From Hypomesus transpacificus (Eukaryota; Chordata; Actinopteri; Osmeriformes; Osmeridae), in the NCBI RefSeq assembly GCF_021917145.1, contig NC_061077.1, positions 13,597,420-13,661,419 of the forward strand: a stretch of 64,000 nucleotides of DNA, written 5' to 3'. Numbering within the stretch: the stretch's first letter is position 1; every line of letters starts with the position of its first letter. The notes beneath the pieces are model-generated. The model had not been told where the DNA came from. It searched no databases and saw only the letters and a program-made list of their open reading frames with translations. Below are positions 43,548 through 54,333 of the stretch, one piece after another. The position numbers were made by a program, and so were the translations under genes.

Positions 43548-44821
43548 CATACAGACATAACTAGCATTTCCTTGGACTCTTCCATTGGTTCCATTGCGCT
43601 TGGCATAATCAAACCAGTATGGAAGTATTTGAGTTTTGCCAAATCAATAGTCAATACTATCAAAACACTATTTGGCCCAAAATTGCATTTTTAACTGTAT
43701 ACCTTAACAAAGCCAAGGAACTGATCACTAGACTACTCGTAAAGAGTGATTGTAGTTCCTGTTATGTGTACTGTATTTGTGATCATGTTTACAGGTTTGG
43801 TGATTTCTCTCCTCGCCAAAGGAAACACAATGAGTGACTTGTGAACATCTCTTGTGCCTGTGTGTAAAACAGGTGCTATAGTTATTTTAGTTCAAAAGTA
43901 GCTTTTAGCCATGCTAAGCATAGGTAATGGAAGGGTTAAGAAAATACATCCGCCCATCTGACTTCATTGCAATTTGTTGACCATATGTTTGGTTGAGACC
44001 TTGAAAATTAACATTGCAGTGTGCAGGTATTTTCTTCTTTTTTTTCTGTAGTCATTTTACTTGCGTGGTTAAATGCAAAGATGACGTCCAGATCTTTTGT
44101 TTCTGTGGCTGTAAAGATGGATATAACCTAGTATTGTAACGTGGGAGGTCACACTAAGAATTCACCCATAGTTTGCAGTCACAATGTTGTTGTTTTTTAG
44201 ATTGAAGTAAAGCACACACTTTGCTTTGTAACTCTCGGTAGTACTTTGGAATATCCTCTTAGATCGTTTCACATGCCTCACACCATTATACGTAGTGACA
44301 GGTACAGTGGTAGGCCTGCCTCTGCATTTTGACTGGATATGCAGCGGAGTGCAGGTGCCACTAGCAGGCGCCACCATGATAACTGATGTACATGACCAAC
44401 ATTGGAACAGAGTTAAGAGAGCTTGTTGCAGTGCATAAGCTCCCACTATGGACATCGTATATAGCTGAGGATTCAACTCTGCTTCGGTCATGTAAAGTGT
44501 TTATTTTCCATTTGTTTTATTCCGTATGTGTATTGAAAAGACTGCACACATTTAACTGATTATGTTTCTCAACAATGGAGACCTGCCAAAATGTTTATAT
44601 ATATATATGGTTGTAGACCTATGATAATGGACAAAATATGTGAAAAATCCCTTCCTTTGCTTGACACCTAATTACAGATATAACATGGTGTAGGGAAAAC
44701 AGGTTGTTCTCTGAAGTCATACACACCTGTGCCCAGTTTAGTCGGGTCAGGCGTGGCATTCCTTGAGAGGAAGCTAGAAGTGAGTTTTAGGGTCAGGGGA
44801 AGATGCCGCTTCAGAGAGTCT

Positions 44822-44869
44822 GAACAAGGACCTAGAGAACAAGGACCTAGAGAACAAGGACCTAGAGAG
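44822..44869 (+). repeat. 18-bp tandem repeat
   Basis: GAACAAGGACCTAGAGAA in about 2.7 tandem copies inside the dnmt3bb.1 3'UTR. Confidence 0.95.
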
Positions 44870-45412
44870 CTCACTCAGTTCAACACTGGCTGGCGGTCTG
44901 CCAGACGAAAACAACACTTGATTTTAAAACCAATGGTATTCTTTTTTCCAAGATACCAAAAGATTTGAGTATCGTTGACAACCTGTACTACAACTGCTGT
45001 AACGTTGGCAGTGTCGAGCTTGAAAAGAAAGATCATGAGATGTTTCTCTTGACTTTTGACAACTACCCTTTTTTTACCCTTCTACTCGGTTCTGCTCACC
45101 AGCAAAACTAGTTGCACAGTTAGTGCTTAATAATTTTGTGATGTTTTTAATCTTTTTAATCACTAGTTGTTTTTCTATGTTGTTTTTAGACGTAAATTTA
45201 AACAGTATGTATATGGTTTGTGTTTACTGAAAAGAAACCTTCTACAGTTCAAATGTTTCTGTTATTGCTCATGTTTTGTTTTTATATGACTTTTTACTAG
45301 ATATTAGAAGTACATGTCAGAGTCTGCTATTTTAATACTTCTGATAACAATTTGGAAATACAGTGAAAAGGTATATTTGTGTACCCTATTTGACTTTATA
45401 TAATTTTTACTC

Positions 45413-45418
45413 AATAAA
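45413..45418 (+). other. dnmt3bb.1: Putative dnmt3bb.1 poly(A) signal
   Basis: AATAAA in a T-rich context, 2.6 kb past the stop codon. Confidence 0.55.
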
Positions 45419-45885
45419 AATGCTTTATACCGATGAACCTCTTATAAACGTGTGGCTCATCTGTGAAACCAAACTAGCTAATACTCAAACATTCAAAGGT
45501 CTTGTCACCCAAACACTTGTTCGGTACATAGGCCTTCAAGTGTCTGTATGTGCTGGGAAGGGGGGTTGGGGAGGTTTGTTTTGTGTGTGTGTGTTGCAGT
45601 TAGGGTTGGAGAGGGGGGATGCTATGTCTGTTTTGTTATTGTTATATAGTGGGAAGCAGGGGATGTGTGTGTTTGGGGGTGGATGGTTAGGTTGACAAAT
45701 GAGTTAGAATGGGGTCACGGTGTGTGTTAGTGTTTGCGCAGTTCCGAAAATATCATTTGTTGAAGAATGTCTTATTATAAGACTCTTATAGGTGTGTTGG
45801 TGTGTGTGTTATGTGAGAAGAGATGACCCATGGCTTTTATTGGTTCCAGTGTGACAATATTTTCGTTCAAATTAATCATCTTGTT

Positions 45886-47085
45886 AGTTTTTCCACGATT
45901 GCTAAAACACATTTCTTGAAACAGTCAACCATTTTCTCAAAACTGTAAACACAAAACCAAATATTCAAACTACATTTCCAAAACCTCTGACTCTTCTGGC
46001 AAAATCAAACACTCGCCCCTAAACCATGTAACCTGTGCTCAAAATCAAACAATGCTGTCAGATCATAAACACAGCAAATCAATATATAAACACTATGGAG
46101 CAATCATTAGACACAAAAAAATAGAGAACACAGCATCAAGGCCATGTAGTTACATGTAAAGACAAATTAGTTTATGTATACACAGTAAATGCATTTACTA
46201 GCAATAAAGAAAATTGATTTTGGATTTTGAAACAGTGGATGTGGGTGTTTTAGCACCCATTGACACTTTCCTGATGTATGACTATGTTTAGCCTGTGTTC
46301 TGCACCTCTCTTTTGCCAACTATGTATGGAGGAGGGGATCCCTCACTGAATTGCTCCTCCCAAGGTTTCTTCAATTTGTTATCCTCTAGTGAGTTTTTCC
46401 CTGTCTTCTTTGAGGGTTGGAGTTGGCTGAGGGGCAGTCATATGGGCGTATGTGAAGCCCTCTGTGACATTGCTTGTAAAAAGGGCTTTACAAATACTTT
46501 ACATTTGATTTTATTTAAAAATATTACAGTAACCGTCACAACTTAGTACTGTCAACAAAGAAAAATGGGGTAAAAGCCCTCTGGTGTGCTGGATCCAGCC
46601 TTGTAAACATTCCACACCAATGTCACCACAGGCCAATTCCATTGCCTGTAGGAGATTTACCCTGGTATATGGGTTTCGGTCATAGACCTTTCAGCGCCAC
46701 ACAGCGGAAAAACTCTCCAATAGGGTTGAGAAAAGGGCTGTATGGTGGAAGGCAAACATTCACAGTTAAAAAATGCTGGTTGATGTTGAACTACTCTTGA
46801 CCATGGTGAGAGCTGCCATTGTTCCAAACCACCATTAGAAAAAAGTGTGAACAATTTTAAGTCGTTGTGTTTTACAGATAACAACTGTGTTGTAGTTGTG
46901 TTTACTGTTTACCTTTTTGCAGCACAAGTGCATCACAGTGCAAAATGTGTTTAGAGAATGAGAATGTGTTTAGAGTTTTGCAAAAGAGTGTCTAATTTGA
47001 CTAATTGGTTTAACTAGCTAGTTCACTTAACATTGATTCAGAGAATGGGGTTTAGTGTTTTAGCAATTGTGAAAAACTGTTATTT
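45886..47085 (-). mobile_element. Decayed Tc1/IS630-type DNA transposon
   Basis: Ends AGTTTTTCCACGATTGCTAAAACAC at the left and its imperfect complement (GTGTTTTAGCAATTGTGAAAAACT) at the right form terminal inverted repeats. On the minus strand at about 46657-46850 the sequence can be read, across a stop, as VVWNNGSSHHGQE then LPPYSPFLNPIGEFF, the conserved C-terminal part of a DDE_3 (IS630/Tc1-like) transposase. An interspersed repeat core (46290-46510) lies inside. Clearly inactive. Confidence 0.75.
46657..46850 (-). pseudogene. DDE_3 transposase fragment
   Basis: Minus-strand relic with the motif LPPYSPFLNP(I)GEFF, preceded by WNN(G)SSHH, diagnostic of IS630/Tc1-like transposase catalytic domains. 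Broken by a stop codon and truncated on both sides. Confidence 0.75.
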
Positions 47086-47429
47086 ACAAATTTGCATTCG
47101 GTGGTCATTAGCTTTTTTACCAATACATCGAAATGTAACTATACTTGCTTACATCGTTCAAAATACTGAGAATACCGCTTGACATGAGAAACTTCCTCTA
47201 TCAGGACAGTCATGATGAGACCTACCGGATTAGCCTCTATGTAGCTTACATTAGCATAGCCTACGAAGTACATGACTGCCTAATAAAGAGGAGGACACGA
47301 TTGTAGATATAATGTAGATTAGCCTACAGCGCACTTGAATTAAATTGTCCTACAAACGTTTTCTAGAATAGGACTTTGTCATCAGTGTTGCTGTAAAATG
47401 AAGCGCGAAAGCTATGAATGACCTTGTTT

Positions 47430-47550
47430 CCGATCGACCTCGTGGCAATGCGCGTGGTGATTGGTTGGATCCTAAAAAACGTCATCACTTGCGGAATTCA
47501 GTAAATTACAGTATCAACATTTTTACGATCTGCGCTAACCAGCTGGTACG
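47430..47550 (+). promoter_or_regulatory. Candidate promoter and 5' exon of dnmt3bb.2
   Basis: Holds an inverted CCAAT box (TGATTGGTTGG), a CRE-like CGTCATCA and a GC-richer stretch, followed by TGGTACG|GTAAGTAG, a good splice donor at 47551. The next gene's ATG exon has an upstream acceptor (GAAACAG, exon from about 53526), so it needs a 5' noncoding exon somewhere upstream; this is the best candidate seen. No transcript evidence. Confidence 0.35.
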
Positions 47551-49130
47551 GTAAGTAGTGGTGGCTATTTGTAACGGGTTTTTCATTTCTGTGTTTAATT
47601 ATCTCACTAAATATAGGCTACACAAATGCTTTGTCAACGTTGTTAGCAATCACTTGTCCATAGTAGCCTACAGTATTAGCCAAATTGTTGTCGCAGTTTC
47701 GGCATTGTTTTGGTGGAAGGGTACTAGTAAACAATGAGTTAGCGTAAGGGTCCTACTACTGTAGCAGTACTTGGCTATTTGTTTGATTTGGGAACAGGCT
47801 AATCCGTTGCAGGCTAAACACTTACAAAGTGGGTCTCTTTAAATTATGTTAACATTGTTCCTACTTAACACTGTAACCATAATGTAGACCCAAAATAAAT
47901 GTGTTATCTTTGTGTTAAACTATTAGGCTATTCTTGTGTTGTGCGTCCATGCTCAACCGAACAATAGACGGGTTTCTGTGCAACGTCGTCAGTGAGACGC
48001 AAGTGCAAGTAGGGGGCAGCACTCTTCACGGTACATAGGCTAGATAACGTGTTGCAAATTTAGCGACTTTGTCGTTAGATTTAGCGACTGAATTTACACC
48101 TTCCCTAGTCACAAATAAACATGTTATTTCAAGCAACAAATCTCGCGATTTTCCGCTACTTTGGCAATCTTTGTTGAGCAGTACTGGCAATAACCAACTG
48201 ATTTGTGAATGAGGTTGCGTTTGCCTTTAGGGTTTTAGTTCCCAGTGTTTATAGAAGTAGGCTATTTGATCTGTATTTGTACTATATCTGTATTGATCTA
48301 CAGACCTAAAGGTTGACGTTATCACGTAATCTTGTGCCTCTTAGCGACAAATCAGAGAGCCAATACTTCTCTGTTGAGGTTTTTTGCCAATAGGATGGAT
48401 AGATATAATTGTGGACACAACAAGCTCTACCGATAAGTATACACAATTATAGCCTATGCCGTTGAATTCCTTTGTACAAACACTGGGTGAGCTATGTAGA
48501 CTTCGTCGTGTCCCTAACCAGCTAGCCGTACGTGTCTCACGGCTTGGACAAATGTTCACGGTAGCTGTCAAATTTCTTTCAAATATGAGAGGTCGTAAAG
48601 TAGCCTTGTTCTAAACATTTTTACGTTGATTTAGCTTGGTGACACTACGTAACCACCATGCTACAGTTATTGTCAAATAACGAGACAGACACACTCAACA
48701 ACCAACAAAACCAGGCAAGTTGAGCTAATGGGGAAGTTCATCAAGCTGGTTTTGTGATTCAGAAGCTAGCTAGCTCATTTGAGCACATTTATTTGAATTG
48801 CAAACTTAGTTTAATTAGATTGATAGGCAACAGGTGACTACCAGTATAGTTATAGCCTAACATTTTGATATTATATTTATTTGCAAATGGCAAAAGGATA
48901 ATTGCATTTTTTGGAAGGCGCGTATGTTTGTATACAAGAAACCCCAGAAGGTTTAAAATACTGATCTGTCAAAGACTTAATCTTTTTAGGTCCTAATCTG
49001 GATGCAATGCAGTATGCTCATATTTATCGTTCAATAACTGAATGATAGCACTGCGCTGTGGTAGTGGTGGGTCAAAGACACGAAACCCCCCAGTGGTACT
49101 TCCGGGAGTACCCTCATGTTTTCTGGGTAT

Positions 49131-49211
49131 TCGACTTCATGTAGCACCGGCTGCAGCAGGCTGCTTCAAGTCAGCCGGGCTGCGGGCGACGCCGGCGCTG
49201 CATGAAATCGA
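49131..49211. mobile_element. Short hairpin MITE, second copy
   Basis: TCGACTTCATGTAGCACCGG at the left and its near-complement CCGGCGCTGCATGAAATCGA at the right, sharing GCTTCAAGTCAGC with the element at 39016-39132. Confidence 0.75.
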
Positions 49212-50216
49212 CTTAAAATTGTCTCCTTTTCCCACAATGCATCTTGTGAACTATGGCCGCCCCCGCGTGCGTCCCCATGTAATCATATTTAAGATGACAT
49301 ACAAATGTATAAACATAATAGCCTATGTCTAATACAGTACGCCATATAACAAGAATGTTAGTGGCAGTTGTACCCATTTCAGTGGTCTGTACACTGAACA
49401 CTAAGTTGCGCTAAAGCCGTTCCATCATACCTTCCGTGTCAGTATAGTCAATTGATTGATTTTAACCAGAGCCTGTTTAAGGAGAGCATTGCCACTCCAT
49501 TGTACCTAATTTGGCTGTAGTTACACCAGAGTTTCACTGAGGGTGATCGCGAGTGCATGTTGAATGGTAGTCTATGGAGCTAAACGGCTATATTAGTCTC
49601 TTTCGTCTGATTGTCGTTGAGAAATCTCCGATTTGATTGTAGTTTTCGCATGTCCAACATGGATTATAGGTCAAAAGTTGAATGAATGAGTACCTATGTC
49701 CTTTTGATTTCTTACAGGGTGAGTCATTGTTGTCCATAACACGCTAGCATTCTGCTAATGAATGCTGATTGGTTAGTTAAGGAATACGACTAGAGCTCCC
49801 GCTTGATGGCATCCGAAGCAGAATCAGAATGTCAGAGAATTAGCAACAACATAAGCAAGCCAAAACTTTTTCTAGCATGTGTATTGACAGGGAGAGCCCA
49901 GAGCCATAGAAAAAGAGAGTTGCGACACGCTTTGATCTCGCCGACACGTGATCACGTGGTTCAAGTAGCTCGCTGTAGTTCCAAAAAGCCCCACTGCTGT
50001 CAACTTTTTTGAATGGTTTTCAATGGAGCTGGCCAACGGAAGTCGCTTTCTCAGGCAAATTACGAATGAAACAGGCTCAGTTAAAGAAATACGATATTCT
50101 GGCTATCTTCAGCTGACTCTTATCTACATTAGGCAGTCCTCGCTGACGTTTTTGGTGAACATAGGAGTGAACTACAACATGTGTGAACACTCACTGCCAG
50201 TGAAACGCAGGAAAAA

Positions 50217-51171
50217 TATGGAGTTAGATTAGTTTCATAATTCAAACAAACAAACGCAACACGATTCAAACAAACTTAACACGATCCAAACAAACGCAAC
50301 ACGATTCATACAAACATAACACGATTCAAACAAACGTAACACGATTCACAAATAAATGACCCTATTACATTCGTTTGCAACCTGACAAACACAAGTTACA
50401 AATCCCTGCATTCGTTGGTATGAATCCTTGCATTCGTTCGTGTGGATTTTTGGAACTTTCCTGACGCGCTTTGATCCACAAATGCATTTTTTCTAAAAGA
50501 TATCCTCTGCAGCCTATCAGATGTCTCCAATTTTAGCCAATCACCGGAGAATGTCTAATATGGGTAGACGGGCTCTGCGTTAGCCTAGGAAACACGGAAA
50601 ATGACTAAACATGAATCCTGCCATTCTCAACAATATTTAATCAGGTATGATCATCGGTTTAATAAGATTAACAAGCAATATTTCACCTACATGCTACCAG
50701 ACGACATTGCTCGTGATCTGAAGGAGACGATGTCCGTCATTATGGCAGGTTGTTGAAGTCCACATAGACACGTTAATGTGATTGGCTAAAATTGGAAGAG
50801 ACGATCTGATAGGCTGCTGAGGATATCTTTTAGAAAAAATGCATTTGTGGATCAAAGCGCGTCAGGAAAGTTCCAAAAATCCACACGAACGAATGCAAGG
50901 ATTCACACCAACGAATGCAGGGATTTGTAACTTGTGTTTGTCAGGTTGCAAACGAATGTAATAAGGTCATTTATTTGTGAATCGCTTTACATTTGTGAAT
51001 CACGAAATACATTTGTGAATCGTGTTACGTTTGTTTGAATCGTGTTACGTTTGTTTGTTTGATTCGTGTTATGTTTGTATGAATCGTGTTACGTTTGTTT
51101 GGATCGTGTTAAGTTTGTTTGAATCGTGTTGCGTTTGTTTGTTTGAATTATGAAACTAATCTAACTCCATA
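50217..51171. mobile_element. 955-bp foldback element with subterminal tandem repeats
   Basis: Both ends read TATGGAGTTAGATTAGTTTC in inverted orientation. The arms extend about 340-380 bp and carry tandem 19-20 bp units of the AATCGTGTTACGTTTGTTTG type, then matching stretches such as GGACTTTCCTGACGCGCTTT-like and TTTTCTAAAAGATATCCTC. The unpaired centre is about 50570-50760. No coding sequence. Confidence 0.85.
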
Positions 51172-52057
51172 GAAAAAAGCTAGAGCTTGTTTGTCACGTG
51201 GTTCCGGTAGCTCGCTGTAGTTAAATGAAAACCCACTGCTGTCAACGTGTTTGAATGGTTTTCGGCGGGACCGACAGCAGCACCATCTCGATTCACGGAT
51301 ATTTTCGGTATATTAACACAATATCAATTGGTTACTGGTGTGTTGTATCATGTATGTATGCTACTTTATTAACATGTATGTATAACATTAACTTATAATG
51401 CATAACGCAATATTGTGAAGCAGAGCTGGAAATGGCTATGCTAGCCTACATTGTTCCACTTAACGTTTAACCTTCGACTGTTGAAGCAAATGGGATTTGT
51501 TCAACTTTTTTTTCTTCATCACCCCACTTACAATTTACCACATTAACAACACGTTTGTACTTGATGCAAGTTGAATCTAACCATGATCACCGGCAACTGT
51601 TCAATAGAAAAAAATTGAACAGAATATACAAGGCAACCAACTGCAATTCAATAAAACATTTTATTGTACAATATGTCCAGTGTTCTTCCACTCCTTTTGT
51701 TTGTAGTGAGCAGGTGATCTTAATGTCTGCTTTTCACAAAACTTAGACCGCAGTAGTAGATGCATCTAGTTGAGCTAACTAACTAGCTAGCTATTGAGTG
51801 GACCTGAAATTCCTGCCGAGCGTTGCTGGACGATAGGGGACCCAAGGCTTTAATCTGCAATTCATTGTTGCTAGCTATAATCAGATGTACTATAGGCTAA
51901 TAAGAGCAGATTCTGTAAACTGTGTATGCCAAAGAACACCAATAACTTGAACTAATTTGACAGACTATAAACCAACGAACTTCTGGTTGATACACATGCT
52001 CTTTAGCTAGCTACAGTAAAAGTGTTGCATAGCTCTACTATAGTCTAGCGCAAACTG

Positions 52058-52402
52058 CATTTAGAATCTAACAAGCTATAATCTAACAAGCCATAATCTT
52101 ACAATACATTTTCTCTACAGCTGGCTATATGAAATACTACTAATAACAATTGATATGTGGTGGTTGAAATATGAAAAAATGCAGGATTTTCATCAATTTA
52201 CCAACTCACTTGCTTCGGACCCCATAAGCCATATATGGCTCTAACAGCTCTAACTGCATTTAGAATCTAACAAGCTATAATCTTACGAAGATGTTTATCT
52301 TAAATTGGTCATATGAAATACTACTCATAACAATTGATATGTGGTGGTTGAAATATGAAAAAATGCATGATTTTCATCAATTTACCAGCTAACTTACTTC
52401 GT
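52058..52402 (+). repeat. Tandem duplication of an AT-rich block
   Basis: Two copies, about 52058-52217 and 52259-52402, share TTAGAATCTAACAAGCTATA, ATAACAATTGATATGTGGTG and TTTTCATCAATTTACCA. Confidence 0.8.
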
Positions 52403-53537
52403 AGACACTGAAAATGAATGGGGTTCAACGGTGGAAAATACAATGTTTGGAACTATAGGTTGCATGAGACACGCTTAACTTCCGCATTCCTCGATAACAA
52501 TGGGAGTCTATGGAAGTGTCGCAACTCTCTTTTTCTATGGCTCTGAGCCTAACCAGAGCCTGTCAGCTGTGTTGTCGACGCCGTGAGAGAAAAAAAGGAA
52601 GTGACCAGAGCTTGCCGTAAATCAGTAGCTCTGGTCGTACGATCTGTATGACGTCAATGACATTTTCAAAGGCTTTTTAGAACAGAAAGGCGACTTAAAA
52701 AAAATCTAACAGCCAGCAGTGTGTATTTCTTTTTGCCTCCCCTTTCAAATTCAAATTACTAGAGAAATTACATATCCTGAGAAAAGTGCATTTTGAGGGG
52801 TAGCTCCATAGACCTCCATTAATTCTGCACTCACTCGTTACCGACCTCACATGGAACTGCAACCATTTCAGAACCCGGAAGTTTTCGGAGTGGCAGTTCT
52901 CCCTATATTACACATAACCCCCTCTACAGAATCAATGACTTGCACCCTGCAGCATTGCGCAGTTTGTGGGACAGCATGCTTTTCAGACTTGTCTGACCTG
53001 CGCAGAGACTATACCGATTCGAACCTGTCCGTGCCACTTCGAGTTACTATTATTGACAAAGTATTGTGTGACAATTTTACGCATACTCTATGCAAAAAGT
53101 ACGTACTTGGGCAACTGCAGTACAGGTACTGAAGTGTACGTATGCGCTTCGGGACGCTAAAATTTGACGCGTTTGATGCGTCAACTTTTAGCAAGGGACT
53201 TATTAGTTGGCGAATGAACGCTGTCACAGCTGTCTTCCACGGCAAGCAAAATGTACACTAAATCCCTCGTGCGAGATCAGTCCGTTTGGGCTTTAATGCT
53301 ACGCTAAGATATGCACAAGACGATGGTGTTTTTGAAATGCTCACTTGTCCAGGCTCGATGGAAAGTCTTGTAAACGGTTCTCATTTTTGTCCTTTTAATA
53401 ATACATACAAACCGTGACGCTAAAAGTTTTTACACTATTGGAGAAGTACTGCTCTGCTGTATAAAACCTGTAGCCTGCAGTAGTCTACAGTTATAGCCTA
53501 ACTGTTGTTTTGTTGACTGAAACAGACAGACTGGGAG

Positions 53538-54333
53538 ATGGCAGTCAACTGTCAGCTGAAGCCTGGAGCGAAACACAACCGCTACGAGCTGCTGGCTTGG
53601 CTGAACGCTTCTCTACACACACGCTTCACCAAGGTGGAGCAGACATGCTCAGGTAGGGGTGACAATCAACAAGTGTCATGTGCAGAGTTCAGTCATTTTA
53701 GGATGTGGGTTTTGAAGTGGTTTTAAATAAGTGTGTGTATGTGTGTCTATCTCTCTCTCTCTGTATGCCGTGATATCCAGGTGCTGCATTCTGCCAAATG
53801 ATGGACTGGCTGTTCCCTGATTCTGTGGACCTGAGCCAGGTCCAGTTCCTGCCCAGACACGAAGAGGACTCTCTCCAGAACTACAGTGTGCTGCAGGCCG
53901 CGTTTAAGAAGACTGGGGTGGTTCAGGTTGGTCAAAAAGCTGCTCTTAGGGGCAAAGTCATTGATATCCAAACTGACAAGGAGTCCTCTTTCAAGTTTCT
54001 GCTGTCTGTATTTTTTTTTTTATCCCTCATTATCCTTCCTTCCTAGTCCCTCCCAACTGAGCAGATGACAGTGTTCATTCTCTTCCCCTCTTCTTCCTCT
54101 CCCTCCTCGTTCCTCACAGTCCATCCCTGTCAAGGAGCTGGTGCAGGGGAGGCTGGACACAGCGCTGGACTTCCTCATTTGGTTCAAGGCTTTCTTTGAC
54201 GCCAACAACCGTGCCCGGGACTACAATGCCCTGGAGGCCCGTGGAGGACAAAGCATGGTGCCCAGGACCCCGACCAGCACCCCTGATGCCAGCCCGATGC
54301 CAACAACCAGAGCCAGAACACAGTTAACACCAA
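53538..54333 (+). CDS. dnmt3bb.2: dnmt3bb.2 EB1-type calponin-homology exons
   Basis: Three exons (residues 1-158). MAVN start, [50 protein letters not shown] and WFKAFFDAN match MAPRE1/EB1 position by position, so this is specifically an EB-family CH domain, not a generic actin-binding one. The microtubule-contact lysines of human EB1 (K59, K60, K89) correspond here to Ser, Gln and Gln, and K66 to Arg. MAPRE1 is the next gene after DNMT3B in mammals, so capture of neighbour exons is likely. A Pro/Thr-rich linker follows the CH domain. Confidence 0.92.

Larger units (their letters stand above)
42820..45418 (+). other. dnmt3bb.1: 3'UTR of dnmt3bb.1
   Basis: About 2.6 kb after the stop at 42817-42819, ending with AATAAA at 45413-45418, the first clear canonical signal with no other gene between. 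It contains a 56-bp perfect-looking hairpin (43492-43547) and a three-copy 18-bp repeat (44822-44869). Length and content are inferred, without transcript evidence. Confidence 0.6.
49900..52550. repeat. Large complex repeat with inverted ends
   Basis: CAGAGCCATAGAAAAAGAGA at 49900 and on reappears inverted at about 52520-52546 (TCTCTTTTTCTATGGCTCTG). A direct repeat of the TCACGTGGTTC...GTAGCTCGCTGTAGTT block occurs at about 49955 and 51190. It looks like an old ~2.65-kb element or nested duplication into which the foldback element at 50217 inserted. Confidence 0.55.
45420..53520. other. Repeat-rich spacer and upstream region of dnmt3bb.2
   Basis: No coding exon is supported over about 8 kb. 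Contents: Tc1/IS630-like relic (45886-47085), candidate promoter and first exon (about 47430-47550), a MITE (49131-49211), a large repeat complex (49900-52550) with a nested foldback element (50217-51171), and a duplicated AT-rich block (52058-52402). Confidence 0.6.

Noticed and set aside
49042..49332. 96-codon frame
   Set aside because: Overlaps a MITE and has no family features.
50240..50360. Regular 20-bp spaced repeats resembling a CRISPR array
   Set aside because: Vertebrate genome, contiguous units without unique spacers, and part of a foldback element.
53538..54333. A separate mapre1 gene rather than a fusion
   Set aside because: The EB1 coiled-coil and EBH domains do not follow; the frame runs by phase-compatible introns into the DNMT3 exons.
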